Shown: positions 17,643-26,866 of the stretch, in pieces
How the letters are laid out: each line of letters begins with the position of its first letter
How positions within the stretch are numbered: position 1 is the first letter of the stretch
Assembly (NCBI RefSeq): GCF_001513955.1
Contig: NZ_KQ948145.1
Span: 986,393-1,050,392 of the forward strand
DNA from: Streptomyces pseudovenezuelae
GTDB taxonomy: Bacteria; Actinomycetota; Actinomycetes; Streptomycetales; Streptomycetaceae
Direction: 5' to 3'
Length of the DNA stretch: 64,000 bases
Notes under the pieces: model-generated
Databases searched by the model: none
What the model was told of the DNA's origin: nothing
What the model saw: only the letters and a program-made list of their open reading frames with translations
Made by a program: the position numbers and the translations under genes

Positions 17643-18983
17643 ATGCCCCCGTCCCCCACCGCATCAGAACGCACCCGCCAACTGCGCCGAGTGGCCCTCT
17701 CCGGCCTGCTCGGCACCGCCGTCGAGTTCTACGACTTCCTCGTCTACGGCACCGTCGCCGCGCTCGTCTTCGGCGAACTGTTCTTCCCCGGCGCCGATCC
17801 CGCCGTCGGCACGATCGCCGCGTTCGGCACCTTCGCCGCCGGATACGTGGCCCGCCCCATCGGCGGCATCCTCTTCGGGCACTTCGGCGACCGCCTCGGC
17901 CGCAAGAACATGCTGCTGCTCACCATGGGCCTGATGGGCGGCGCCAGCTTCCTCATCGGCCTGCTGCCCACCTACGACACCGTCGGCGTCTGGGCCCCGG
18001 TCCTGCTGATCACCCTGCGGGTGGTCCAGGGCATCGCCATCGGCGGTGAGTGGGGCGGCGCGACCCTGATGGTCGTCGAGCACGCGGGCGAGAAGCGCCG
18101 CGGTCTGTGGTCGAGCTTCACGCAGATGGGAGCCCCGCTCGGCTCCCTGATCTCCGCCGCCGTGGTCGCGATGGTCTCCACCCTCCCCAAGGACCAGTTC
18201 GCGGCCTGGGGCTGGCGGGTGCCGTTCCTGCTGAGCGTGCTGCTGCTCGGCGTCGGCCTGTTCGTCCGCCTCAAGGTGGTCGAGAGCCCGCTGTTCGCCG
18301 AGGTGAAGAAGGACCGCGCCAAGTCGAGGCTCCCCATCCTCGACGTCCTGCGCCGCCCGAAGCCCGTGCTGCTGGCCTGCTGCGTGGGCATCGGCGCCTT
18401 CACCGCCCAGTCCCTGCTGACCAGTTACCTGATCGCGTACGCCACCGGCATCGGCTATCCCCGCCCGCAGGTGCTCACCGCGCTCACCGTGTCCGCCGCC
18501 GTCGCCCTGGTCGTGCTGCCCTGCGCGTCCGCGCTCTCCGACCGGGTCGGCCGCCGCCCGGTCGTCCTCACCGGCGCGATCCTGTCCGCCGCCACCGCCT
18601 TCCCCGTCCTCGCGCTGGTCGACTCGAAGTCGTCGGGCGCCCTGATCCTGGCCGTCGTCATCGGCCACGGCATCTCCCAGTCGCTGATGTACGGCCCGCT
18701 GGGCGCCCTGTTCAGCGAGATGTTCGGCACCAGGGTCCGCTACACCGGCGCCTCCCTCGGCTACCAGGGCGCCACCCTGGTCGGCGCCGGCTTCTCCCCG
18801 ATGATCGCCGGGAGCCTGGTCGCGAGCAGCGGCAACGGCACCCCCGTCGCCCTCCTGCTGTGCGGCGGCTCGCTGATCACCGCGCTGACCGTGTGGTTCG
18901 TCCGCGAGACCAGCCGTACCTCGCTGGCCGACCCCGCCTCCGAACTCCCCACCACCCCCCACACCGAGGAGATCACCGCATGA
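17643..18983 (+). CDS. MFS transporter, metabolite:H+ symporter (MHS) family
   Basis: A 446-residue, 12-helix transporter. The MHS hallmark GTAVEFYDFLVYGTVAAL (about residues 25-42) and the loop GHFGDRLGRKN between helices 2 and 3 are clear, as is RVVQGIAIGGEWGGA. Proteins of this branch import organic acids, shikimate or betaine-type solutes with protons; the substrate here is unknown. The ATG at 17643 has AAGGGAG 6 bases upstream. It is coupled to the following secreted hydrolase by an ATGA overlap, so the two may act on a related compound. Confidence 0.92.
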   Translation: MPPSPTASERTRQLRRVALSGLLGTAVEFYDFLVYGTVAALVFGELFFPGADPAVGTIAAFGTFAAGYVARPIGGILFGHFGDRLGRKNMLLLTMGLMGGASFLIGLLPTYDTVGVWAPVLLITLRVVQGIAIGGEWGGATLMVVEHAGEKRRGLWSSFTQMGAPLGSLISAAVVAMVSTLPKDQFAAWGWRVPFLLSVLLLGVGLFVRLKVVESPLFAEVKKDRAKSRLPILDVLRRPKPVLLACCVGIGAFTAQSLLTSYLIAYATGIGYPRPQVLTALTVSAAVALVVLPCASALSDRVGRRPVVLTGAILSAATAFPVLALVDSKSSGALILAVVIGHGISQSLMYGPLGALFSEMFGTRVRYTGASLGYQGATLVGAGFSPMIAGSLVASSGNGTPVALLLCGGSLITALTVWFVRETSRTSLADPASELPTTPHTEEITA

Positions 18984-20353
18984 GGCACCGCACCCGCATC
19001 GCCTGCACGGCCGCGCTCCTGCTCACCCTCACCAGCGCGCCCGCCGCCACGGCGTCGACGGCCACGGGCCCCACCCACGTGGACGGCCGGCTCCCCTCCG
19101 GCGCCACCTACATGATGGACGTCCCGGCCGTCTGGAACGGCACCGTCCTCCTCTTCAGCCACGGCTACACCTCCGGCCCGGCCAACCCCGCCCAGGACGC
19201 ACCGGACGAGGCCACCAAGTCCCTTCTCCTCCAGGGCGGTTACGCCCTCGCCGGCTCCTCCTACGCCACCACCGGCTGGGCGGTCACCGACGCGGTCCCC
19301 GACCAGCTGGCCACCCTGAAGGCCTTCACCACCCGCTTCGGCCCGGCCTCCCGCACCCTCGCCTGGGGACGGTCGTACGGCGGACTCGTCACCACCGCCA
19401 TCGCCGAGCGCCATCCGGACGAGATCGACGGCTCGCTCTCCCTGTGCGGTCTGGTCCAGGGCGGCGTCGCCAACTGGAACAACACCCTCGACCCGGCGTT
19501 CGCCCTCAAGACGCTCCTGGGCTCCGACGTCCCGCTGGTGAACCTCCCGTCCCAGGAGGCCGCCACGGACGCGGCGAACACCCTCACCGCCAAGGTCGAC
19601 TCCGCCCAGTCGACGGCCGGGGGCCGGGCCCGGATCGCCCTCGCCGCCGCCCTGCACAACATCCCGGTGTGGAACGCGCCCACCCAGACCCGCCCCGCGG
19701 CGAGCGACTGGGACGCCCAGCAGGCCAACCAGTACGACGCCGTCAAGGGCCTGCTGAAGATCGCCGCCTTCAACCGGCGCCAGGAGGCCGAGACCCGTGC
19801 GGGCGGCAACATGTCCTGGAACACCGGCGTCGACTACGCGCGGCTGCTCGGCGAGTCCTCCGTCCGCAAGGAGGTCACCGCGCTGTACAAGAAGGCGGGC
19901 CTGTCCCTGACCGCCGACCTCGCCGCCCTCGACCGGGCCCCGCGCATCACCGCGGACCGGAACGCCGTGGCCTGGATGAGTCGCACCAGCAGCTTCACCG
20001 GCGAACTCGCCAAACCCCAGCTCTCGGTCCACACCATCGGCGACCCCCTGGTCCCCGTCCAGACGGAGAGCGCCCTGCGCCGCGCGGTCACCGCGGCCGG
20101 TTCCGGCCCCCTGCTCCGCCAGGCGTACGTCGACAACGCCGGCCACTGCACCTTCAGCCCCGCCGAGCAACTGGCCGCCCTCCACGCCCTGGAGGACCGC
20201 GTGACCACCGGCCACTGGCAGGGCACCGACCCGACGTCCCTCAACTCCCGCGCCACCGCGGCCGACCCGAGCACCCCCACCCGTTACGTCCGGTACCGCC
20301 CCACCCCCTACCTCCGCCCCTACGACCTTGCGCACCCCGCCGACCGCCGGTGA
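18980..20353 (+). CDS. Secreted alpha/beta hydrolase
   Basis: A 457-residue exported protein. Residues 1-26 form a signal peptide ending after APAATAS. The fold starts with VWNGTVLLFSHGYTSG (oxyanion-hole His-Gly), the nucleophile Ser lies in GRSYGG, and the late DNAGHCTFS segment carries the probable catalytic His. It may release from an ester or amide the molecule imported by the upstream symporter; this is inferred only from the ATGA coupling. A tannase-like or alpha/beta-peptidase activity cannot be separated by eye. Confidence 0.85.
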   Translation: MRHRTRIACTAALLLTLTSAPAATASTATGPTHVDGRLPSGATYMMDVPAVWNGTVLLFSHGYTSGPANPAQDAPDEATKSLLLQGGYALAGSSYATTGWAVTDAVPDQLATLKAFTTRFGPASRTLAWGRSYGGLVTTAIAERHPDEIDGSLSLCGLVQGGVANWNNTLDPAFALKTLLGSDVPLVNLPSQEAATDAANTLTAKVDSAQSTAGGRARIALAAALHNIPVWNAPTQTRPAASDWDAQQANQYDAVKGLLKIAAFNRRQEAETRAGGNMSWNTGVDYARLLGESSVRKEVTALYKKAGLSLTADLAALDRAPRITADRNAVAWMSRTSSFTGELAKPQLSVHTIGDPLVPVQTESALRRAVTAAGSGPLLRQAYVDNAGHCTFSPAEQLAALHALEDRVTTGHWQGTDPTSLNSRATAADPSTPTRYVRYRPTPYLRPYDLAHPADRR

Positions 20354-20405
20354 CCTCGTACGACCGCCTGCCGCACGGTCGGCGGGCGGCCGTACCCTTG
20401 CCCCC

Positions 20406-21254
20406 GTGGAGGACGACGACATCCTGGACACCGCGGACGGGCCGCAGCCGCGCCCGCAGTCGCTCATGCTCACCTTCTTCGGCAACCACGTCCTGGAGGA
20501 GGGGGACCTGGGCGTCTACTCGGGCAGCATCATCGACGTCCTGGGCCGCGTCGGCGTGGGCGAACAGGCCGTGCGCTCCACTCTCACCCGCATGGTCAAC
20601 CGGGGCCTGCTCCAGCGTCAGCGCGAGGGCCGCAAGATGTTCTTCGGCCTGACCCCGCAGGCCACCCGCGTCCTGATCGACGGCCGCACCCGCATCTGGA
20701 AGCAGGGCGCCGTCAACGACGACTGGGACGGCTCCTGGACCATGCTCGGCTTCTCCCTGCCCGACTCCTGGAAACGCCAGCGGCACGACCTGCGCTCCCG
20801 GCTGACCTGGTCCGGGTTCGGCGCCCTGTACAGCGGCCTGTGGATCGCGCCCGGCCACGTGGACGTCTCCGACGTGGTCACCGACCTCGGCCTCACCGCC
20901 CACGTCAAGATCTTCCACGCCCGGGCCGCCGAGGTGACCGACATCGAGCAGATGATCCGCGACACCTGGGACCTGGAGTCCATCGCCGCCCGCTACGCCG
21001 CCTTCGACCAGCGCTGGAGCGCCCACCTGGGCAACGGCACCGACGACGACCCGATCGGCACCCGCCTCCGCCTGGTCAGCGACTGGCTGCGCACCATCCG
21101 CACGGACCCGAGACTCCCGGCCCGCCATCTGCCCCCGGCCTGGCCGGCCCGCACCGCGCAGGAGACCTTCCACCGGGTCGCGGAACAGACCCACCCGGCG
21201 CTGAAGGCGGCCCGCACGGTCCTGGAGACGACCCCCCTGCGCCAGGATCCCTAG
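20406..21254 (+). CDS. PaaX family transcriptional regulator
   Basis: A 282-residue cytoplasmic protein with an N-terminal winged helix (SLMLTFFGNHVLEEGDLGVY, then VGEQAVRSTLTRMVNRGLLQR) and the PaaX central and C-terminal domains (GSWTMLGFSLPDSWKRQRHDL; ARYAAFDQRW). The GTG at 20406 has no ribosome site; TACCCT ends 7 bases before it, so the mRNA is probably leaderless. Members repress aromatic-acid degradation genes such as phenylacetate catabolism; no such genes adjoin here, though the upstream symporter/hydrolase pair is a possible target. Confidence 0.88.
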   Translation: MEDDDILDTADGPQPRPQSLMLTFFGNHVLEEGDLGVYSGSIIDVLGRVGVGEQAVRSTLTRMVNRGLLQRQREGRKMFFGLTPQATRVLIDGRTRIWKQGAVNDDWDGSWTMLGFSLPDSWKRQRHDLRSRLTWSGFGALYSGLWIAPGHVDVSDVVTDLGLTAHVKIFHARAAEVTDIEQMIRDTWDLESIAARYAAFDQRWSAHLGNGTDDDPIGTRLRLVSDWLRTIRTDPRLPARHLPPAWPARTAQETFHRVAEQTHPALKAARTVLETTPLRQDP

Positions 21255-21372
21255 AGCGCGTCCGCACCGCGGCACCACCGCCCCCGGTTCTTGACCCTGG
21301 CCGGGCCTGCCCGAGGCCGGGCCGCCGTCCGGCGGTCACCCGCGGTTCACGTCCCCCGCAAAAGATGCGCCC

Positions 21373-22728
21373 ATGAGACGTGTCACCCCCGCCCTGGCCA
21401 CCGCAGGGCTCGCCGCCCTCCTCGCGACCGCCGCGGTCCCCGCGCAGGCCGTCCCGGAGCAGCGCAGCGACCGCACCGGCTACGGCACGAAGGCTCCCTA
21501 CGAGCCCGAGCAGAACCCCCGTACCTACCAGAAGGCCCCCGCCGGATTCGTCCCCGTCCTCACGGAGAACGTCTCCCGGCACGGCTCCCGCGCCGCCACC
21601 GACAGCGAGGACGGCGACCTGGTCCTCGCCCTGGTCGCCAAGGCCGAGGCGGCGGACGCCCTGACCGCGAAGGGCCGCGCGTTCGGCCCGAAGGTGCGGG
21701 CGCTCCAGGCGGCCATGAGCGGTGTCGGCTACGGCGACCTCAGCGGCCGCGGCAAGGAGGAACTCCGGGACACGGCCGGCCGCCTCGCGCAGCGGCTCCC
21801 GGGCCTCTTCGCCACGATCGCGAGGAAGAACGAGAAGATCGACGTGGTCAGCTCGGGCCAGGGCCGGGCCGTGGACAGCGCGAACGTCTACGCCGGGACC
21901 CTCGCCGAGAAGGACCCGGAGCTGAAGCCGCTCATCGGAGCCACCCGCACGGACGTCGACCTGCTCTACTTCCACAAGGCCGCCGGCGGCAAGGCGTACC
22001 GCGACTACATAGCCAACGACCAGCGCCTCGCGAGCACCCTGAAGTCGATCACCGACCAGCCGAGGACACACAGCGCGGCCCACAGCGTCCTGAGGAAGCT
22101 CTTCCGGCCGGCCTTCCTCGCCACCCTCTCCACCGACGACCAGGTGGCCGCGGCCCAGGCCGTCTACAACCTGTACGCCATCGCCCCGGCCATGTCCCAG
22201 GAGAGCCCGGGCGGCAGGGGCTGGGGCCTGGAGAGGTTCATCTCCCGGCGGGACGCGGACTGGTTCGGCTACCTCAGCGACGCCGAGGACTTCTACGAGA
22301 AGGGCCCCGGCTTCGCGGACAGCGACATCACCTACCGGATGGCGGAGGTCCTGCTCGACGACTTCTTCGAGAAGGCCGAGGCCAAGCGCGCCGGCACCAG
22401 CGACCTGGGCGCCGAACTCCGCTTCACGCACGCCGAGGAGATCATCCCGCTGGCCGCGCTGATGGGCCTGCCGGGCAGCACGCGGGGTGTGACGGCGTCG
22501 AAGCCGTACACGTACGCCGACAACGCCTGGCGGGGCTCCGAGGAGGCCCCCCTCGGCGCGAACATCCAGTGGGACGTGTACCGCAAGGGCGGCACCTACC
22601 TGGTCCGCATGCTCTACAACGAGAAGGAGACGGCCTTCAGGGCGGGCTGTGTGCCGGTCTCGAAGGGCAGCAAGTTCTACGACCTGAACGAGCTGGAGCG
22701 CTGCTTCGGCCGGACGGCGAACCGGTGA
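21373..22728 (+). CDS. Secreted histidine-type acid phosphatase (branch 2)
   Basis: A 451-residue exported phosphatase. The signal peptide covers about residues 1-27 (LLATAAVPAQA before the mature start). The phosphohistidine motif RHGSRA is near residue 73, and the proton-donor motif HAEE lies near residue 355 in RFTHAEEIIPLAAL, as in branch-2 histidine acid phosphatases such as phytase and glucose-1-phosphatase. It probably releases phosphate from extracellular organic phosphates. The gene converges on the histidine kinase gene with 3 bases between. Confidence 0.9.
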   Translation: MRRVTPALATAGLAALLATAAVPAQAVPEQRSDRTGYGTKAPYEPEQNPRTYQKAPAGFVPVLTENVSRHGSRAATDSEDGDLVLALVAKAEAADALTAKGRAFGPKVRALQAAMSGVGYGDLSGRGKEELRDTAGRLAQRLPGLFATIARKNEKIDVVSSGQGRAVDSANVYAGTLAEKDPELKPLIGATRTDVDLLYFHKAAGGKAYRDYIANDQRLASTLKSITDQPRTHSAAHSVLRKLFRPAFLATLSTDDQVAAAQAVYNLYAIAPAMSQESPGGRGWGLERFISRRDADWFGYLSDAEDFYEKGPGFADSDITYRMAEVLLDDFFEKAEAKRAGTSDLGAELRFTHAEEIIPLAALMGLPGSTRGVTASKPYTYADNAWRGSEEAPLGANIQWDVYRKGGTYLVRMLYNEKETAFRAGCVPVSKGSKFYDLNELERCFGRTANR

Positions 22729-22731
22729 CGC

Positions 22732-24156
22732 TCACCCGCCGGAGGCGTCCCCGCCCACGGTGAACCCGATCACCGTGCCGCCCCCGTCCCGGGGGAACGC
22801 GAACGGCGCGCCCCCGTGCGACAGGGCCACCTCACGCACGATCGACAGCCCCAGCCCCGACCCGGGCAGTGACCGGGCGTCCGCCGCCCGGTAGAACCGG
22901 TCGAACACCCGCACAAGATCGGCGTCGGCGATCCCCGGCCCCCGGTCCAACACCTCCACCCGCACCGGGCCCGCCAAGGTGAACCCGGACACCGAGATCT
23001 CGACCGGAGCGGTACCGTCCCGGTCGAACTTCACCGCGTTCTCGACCAGGTTCGACAGGGCCCGCTGCAGACTGCCCGGCCGCCCGTCGGTCACCGTCGA
23101 CCCACTGGCGTGCACCAGGACCTCCCGCCCGTTGCGCCGCCGGGCCAGTCCCGCGACCTCCTCCGCGAGATCGGCGAGATCCACCCGTTGCGGCGGCTCG
23201 TTGTCCGACTGTCCCGCCGCGAGGTCGACCAGCTCGTTGACCAGGTCGGTCAACTCCCGTGCCTCCTGCGTGAGATCGGCGACCAGCTCCTCGCGGGTGG
23301 CGGGCGGCAGCTCGTCGATCCGGCGCAGCAGCGAGATGTTGGTCCGCAGCGAGGTGAGCGGTGTCCGCAGCTCGTGCCCCGCGTCCTGGACCAGCCGCCG
23401 CTGGTCCTCCTCGGACTGCGCGAGCCGGCCCAGCATCCGGTCGAAGGCCCGTCCCAGCCGCCCCACCTCGTCGTAGCCGGTGACCGGCACCTCGATCCCC
23501 AGCCGCCGGGTCCGCGCCACGTCCTCCGCGGCGGACGTGAGGATGACCAGCCGCCTGGTGATCCGCCGGGCCAGCCACCACCCGAACAGTCCGGCGCCCA
23601 CCACGACCGCCACCATGAGCAGGAACGTGCGCTGCTGCAGCGCCCGCAGCAGGTCCTCGGTGTCACTGAACTCCTGGGCGACCTGCACGGCGCCCCGCCC
23701 GCCGCCCAGCGAGACGGTGGCGATCCGGTACACGTCGCTGCCGACCGAGACCTCCCGGTGCAGGACCATCCGCCCGGCCGCACCGGCGGCCGCGACCCGG
23801 CGGTCGCCGGAGGTCACCGGCAGCCCGGGCCGCCCGGGATCGGCGACCGCCCCGGTGGGTCCCAGCACCTGCACGTCCGTACGGGCGGGCCGCACCAGGT
23901 CGTGCCCGGGCGCCGAGGACGAGAAGTCCTCCGGCGTCATCCGCTGCTGACTGACCTCGTCCCGCAGATCCTGCACGACCTGGTCGAAGACGGTCTCCTG
24001 GTCCACCCGCACCAGCCGGGCGGCCGCGCTGTAGGACAGCACCCCGACCAGTACGGTCACCGCGGCCGTCACCGCGGCGAAGGACACCGCGAACGTGGTC
24101 CGCAGGGACAGCAGCCGGGGCCGCGGCCGGGCCCACAGCCGAGCCAGCCGCCCCAC
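22732..24156 (-). CDS. Two-component sensor histidine kinase
   Basis: A 474-residue membrane kinase: transmembrane segment at about 20-40, an extracytoplasmic sensor domain to about 175, a second transmembrane segment (FLLMVAVVVGAGLFGWWLA), a HAMP domain, the phosphoacceptor motif GHELRTPLTSLR, and an HATPase domain with NAVKF (N box), DRGPGI and GSGLGLSIV. The GTG at 24156 directly follows the response-regulator stop. The layout is that of MprB-type kinases; the signal is unknown. Confidence 0.93.
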   Translation of the reverse strand: MGRLARLWARPRPRLLSLRTTFAVSFAAVTAAVTVLVGVLSYSAAARLVRVDQETVFDQVVQDLRDEVSQQRMTPEDFSSSAPGHDLVRPARTDVQVLGPTGAVADPGRPGLPVTSGDRRVAAAGAAGRMVLHREVSVGSDVYRIATVSLGGGRGAVQVAQEFSDTEDLLRALQQRTFLLMVAVVVGAGLFGWWLARRITRRLVILTSAAEDVARTRRLGIEVPVTGYDEVGRLGRAFDRMLGRLAQSEEDQRRLVQDAGHELRTPLTSLRTNISLLRRIDELPPATREELVADLTQEARELTDLVNELVDLAAGQSDNEPPQRVDLADLAEEVAGLARRRNGREVLVHASGSTVTDGRPGSLQRALSNLVENAVKFDRDGTAPVEISVSGFTLAGPVRVEVLDRGPGIADADLVRVFDRFYRAADARSLPGSGLGLSIVREVALSHGGAPFAFPRDGGGTVIGFTVGGDASGG

Positions 24157-24882
24157 TCAGTCCTCCCGGAGCACGTAACCCACGCCACGCACCGTGTGGA
24201 TCAGCTGCGGCGCGCCGGGGTCGTCGAGCTTGCGGCGCAGGTAGCCGACGTAGACGGCGAGGTTCTTGGAGCCGGGCCCGAAGTCGTAGCCCCAGATGCG
24301 GTCGTAGATGGTCGAGTGGTCGAGCACGATGCCCGCGTTGCGCACGAGCAGTTCCAGCAGTTCGAACTCGGTGCGGGTCAGCTCCAGCTCGCGTGTCCCC
24401 CGCCAGGCCCGCCGCGCCTGGATGTCCATGCGCAGCCCGGCCGCCTCGATCCGCCCCTCGGGCAGCTCGGGCACGACGGCCTTGGGAGCGGCGCCGACCG
24501 GGGCCATCCCGTCGGGGCTGGTGCGCCGCAGCAGGGCCCTGAGCCGGGCGAAGACCTCCTCGACGTCGAAGGGCTTGACCACGTAGTCGTCGGCGCCCGC
24601 GTCCAGCCCGGCGATCCGGTCCTGGGTCTCCACGAGCGCCGTCAGCATCAGGATCGGCGTCCGGTCGCCCTCGGCGCGCAGCACCCGGCAGACCTGGAGT
24701 CCGTCGATCCCGGGCATCATCACGTCGAGGACGAGCACGTCCGGCGGCGTCCTGTGGGCCTGCGCCAGCGCCTCGACCCCGTCGGCGACCGCGGTGACCT
24801 GGTAGCCCTCCAGGGTCAGGGCGCGCTCCAGGGCGTGACGGATGGCGCGGTCGTCTTCGGCGAGCAGCACATTTTGGGGCAC
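24157..24882 (-). CDS. OmpR family response regulator
   Basis: A 241-residue regulator with a receiver domain (acidic pocket AEDD, phosphoacceptor Asp in VLVLDVMMPG, switch Lys in VVKPF) and a C-terminal winged helix (ELTRTEFELLELLVRN, ending TVRGVGYVLRE). GTG at 24882 gives the natural start of the receiver fold (VPQNVLLAEDD). It is the first gene of a two-gene operon with the kinase, similar to MprA-MprB. Confidence 0.93.
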   Translation of the reverse strand: MPQNVLLAEDDRAIRHALERALTLEGYQVTAVADGVEALAQAHRTPPDVLVLDVMMPGIDGLQVCRVLRAEGDRTPILMLTALVETQDRIAGLDAGADDYVVKPFDVEEVFARLRALLRRTSPDGMAPVGAAPKAVVPELPEGRIEAAGLRMDIQARRAWRGTRELELTRTEFELLELLVRNAGIVLDHSTIYDRIWGYDFGPGSKNLAVYVGYLRRKLDDPGAPQLIHTVRGVGYVLRED

Positions 24883-24955
24883 ACCCTCAGTGTGCCGTGC
24901 CCACCGAGGCGTACGTGTGATGAGCTGCTCACCGACCGCCCTTCTTACTGCCCTC

Positions 24956-25573
24956 TCACCCCGTGGGACGCAACGCGGCGAGCTGCTCCTCGAACGGCAC
25001 CACGGCCGAGAACGCGTCGGCCCGGGCCGCACGCGGCGCCCGACCGGCCGGCACCCCGCCCGACAGTCCTGCCATCAGCGCGGCCAGTTCCCCGGCCGCC
25101 CGCTCGATGCGCCCGTCCAGCCCCTCGGCGCCCCAGTCCTCCGAGGCGGCGTACACCCCGGTGGGCAGTACGACGGCCTTCAGATAGGCGAAGAGCGGCC
25201 GCAGCGCGTGTTCGAGGACCAGCGAGTGCCGGGCCGAGCCACCGGTCGCCGCGATCAGCACCGGCTTGCCCTCCAGCGCCTCCGGGTCGAGCACGTCGAA
25301 GAAGGACTTGAAGAGTCCGCTGTACGACGCCGAGAACACCGGCGTGACGACGATCAGCCCGTCGGCCGCGGCCACCGCCTCCTGCGCGGCCGCCAGGGCC
25401 TGCCCCGGGAAGCCGTTGGTGAAGTTCTGCGCGATCTCCACGGCGAGTTCCCGCAGCTCCACGACCTGCGTGTCCACCGCGGCGGTACGCCCCACGGCGG
25501 CGGCCAGCCGGTCTCCCAGCAGGCGGGTGGACGAGGGGACGCTCAGCCCCGCGGACACGACGACGAGCTTCAT
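24956..25573 (-). CDS. NADPH-dependent FMN reductase (CE1759-like)
   Basis: A 205-residue flavodoxin-fold protein beginning MKLVVVSAGLSVPSSTRLLG, with the FMN-phosphate loop at its start and the VVTPVFSASYSGLFKSFFDVLD segment near residues 95-116 typical of NADPH-dependent FMN reductases. Its ATG overlaps the stop of the LLM oxidoreductase gene (ATGA), so it very likely supplies reduced flavin to that enzyme. Confidence 0.9.
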   Translation of the reverse strand: MKLVVVSAGLSVPSSTRLLGDRLAAAVGRTAAVDTQVVELRELAVEIAQNFTNGFPGQALAAAQEAVAAADGLIVVTPVFSASYSGLFKSFFDVLDPEALEGKPVLIAATGGSARHSLVLEHALRPLFAYLKAVVLPTGVYAASEDWGAEGLDGRIERAAGELAALMAGLSGGVPAGRAPRAARADAFSAVVPFEEQLAALRPTG

Positions 25574-26661
25574 GCGACGACCTCCTTGTTCTGCTGAGCG
25601 GCCAGCAGGGACGCGTGGGTGGGTGCCTCCGGGACGTCCGCCGGCCGGCCCGCCGCGAACTCCTTGCGCAGCACCGGGACGACCTCCTCGCCGAGCAGGT
25701 CGAGCTGCTCCAGGACGGTCTTCAGGGGCAGTCCGGCGTGGTCGAGCAGGAACAGCTGGCGCTGGTAGTCCCCGGCGTACTCGCGGAACTTCAGCGTCTT
25801 CTCGATGACCTGCTCCGGGGAGCCGACGGTCAGCGGGGTCTGCTCGGTGAACTCCTCCAGGGAGGGTCCGTGCCCGTACACCGGCGCGACGTCGAAGTAG
25901 GGCCGGAACTCCTTGACCGCGTCCTGCGAGTTGCGGCGCATGAACACCTGGCCGCCGAGGCCGACGATCGCCTGCTCGGGGGTGCCGTGCCCATAGTGGG
26001 CGTAGCGGGCCCGGTACAGCTCGACCATCCGCTTGGTGTGGTCGGCCGGCCAGAAGATGTTGTTGTGGAAGAACCCGTCGCCGTAGTAGGCGGCCTGCTC
26101 GGCGATCTCCGGGGAGCGGATGGAGCCGTGCCAGACGAACGGCGCGACCCCGTCCAGCGGGCGCGGTGTGGAGGTGAAGCCCTGGAGGGGCGTACGGAAC
26201 TTGCCCTCCCAGTTCACGACGTCCTCGCGCCACAGCCGGCGCAGCAGGGCGTAGTTCTCGATGGCGAGGTTGATGCCCTCGCGGATGTCCTTGCCGAACC
26301 AGGGGTAGACCGGGCCGGTGTTGCCGCGGCCCATCATGAGGTCCACCCGGCCGTCGGCCAGGTGCTGGAGCATCGCGAAGTCCTCGGCGATCTTCACCGG
26401 GTCGTTCGTGGTGATCAGCGTGGTCGAGGTCGAGAGGATGAGCTTCTCGGTCCGCGCCGCGATGTACCCGAGCATGGTGGTCGGCGACGACGGCACGAAC
26501 GGCGGGTTGTGGTGCTCGCCGGTCGCGAAGACGTCGAGCCCGACCTCCTCGGCCTTCAGCGCGATGGCGACCATGGCCTTGATCCGCTCGCGCTCGCTCG
26601 GCGTACGGCCGGTCGTCGGGTCCGGCGTGACATCACCGACGCTGAAGATCCCGAACTGCAT
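25570..26661 (-). CDS. LLM class flavin-dependent oxidoreductase (CE1758-like)
   Basis: A 363-residue TIM-barrel monooxygenase of the bacterial-luciferase-like family, starting MQFGIFSVGDVTPDPTTG, with the conserved EEVGLDVFATGEHHNPPF and GRVDLMMGRGNTGPVYPWF segments. It is coupled to the FMN reductase gene by a 4-base overlap, forming a reductase/oxygenase pair. An inverted repeat typical of MarR sites overlaps its probable -10 region. The substrate is unknown. Confidence 0.92.
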   Translation of the reverse strand: MQFGIFSVGDVTPDPTTGRTPSERERIKAMVAIALKAEEVGLDVFATGEHHNPPFVPSSPTTMLGYIAARTEKLILSTSTTLITTNDPVKIAEDFAMLQHLADGRVDLMMGRGNTGPVYPWFGKDIREGINLAIENYALLRRLWREDVVNWEGKFRTPLQGFTSTPRPLDGVAPFVWHGSIRSPEIAEQAAYYGDGFFHNNIFWPADHTKRMVELYRARYAHYGHGTPEQAIVGLGGQVFMRRNSQDAVKEFRPYFDVAPVYGHGPSLEEFTEQTPLTVGSPEQVIEKTLKFREYAGDYQRQLFLLDHAGLPLKTVLEQLDLLGEEVVPVLRKEFAAGRPADVPEAPTHASLLAAQQNKEVVA

Positions 26662-26679
26662 GGTCGCTCACCCTCCAGG

Positions 26680-26697
26680 TAGTTGACGGTTCAACTA
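26680..26697. promoter_or_regulatory. MarR-type operator upstream of the LLM oxidoreductase gene
   Basis: TAGTTGA and TCAACTA are perfect 7-base arms around CGGT, 19 bases before the start codon. The minus-strand reading includes TATAGT (-10 candidate), so the operator overlaps the promoter. This kind of AT-containing 18-base palindrome is commonly bound by MarR-family repressors; no marR gene lies beside it. Confidence 0.6.
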
Positions 26698-26796
26698 TAA
26701 CCGCGTGCCTGGAGAACGACGACGCAGGGTCCCCTATTCCCCCGCTCCAGAGGAACCCCGAGAACACGGGCCCGCACCGATCACCCGCCCCCCCCT

Positions 26797-26825
26797 CAGG
26801 GGCGCGGGGAACTGCGCGACCAGCC
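26797..26825 (-). repeat. Dispersed GC-rich repeat, copy 1 of 3
   Basis: Contains the core GGCGCGGGGAACTGCGCGAC (read on the plus strand), shared with copies at 46.88 and 60.12 kb. It begins 42 bases behind the stop codon of the leftward TIGR03086 gene and is oriented the same way relative to the upstream gene as the other copies. Confidence 0.85.
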
Positions 26826-26866
26826 CCCCGCCGCCCCGCAGCCGACCGACACCCGCACCCACCCCT

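Noticed and set aside
22732..25311. Long plus-strand open frames opposite the histidine kinase and response regulator
   Set aside because: Composition (Pro/Gly/Arg/His/Gln) and lack of motifs show they are shadows of the two-component genes.
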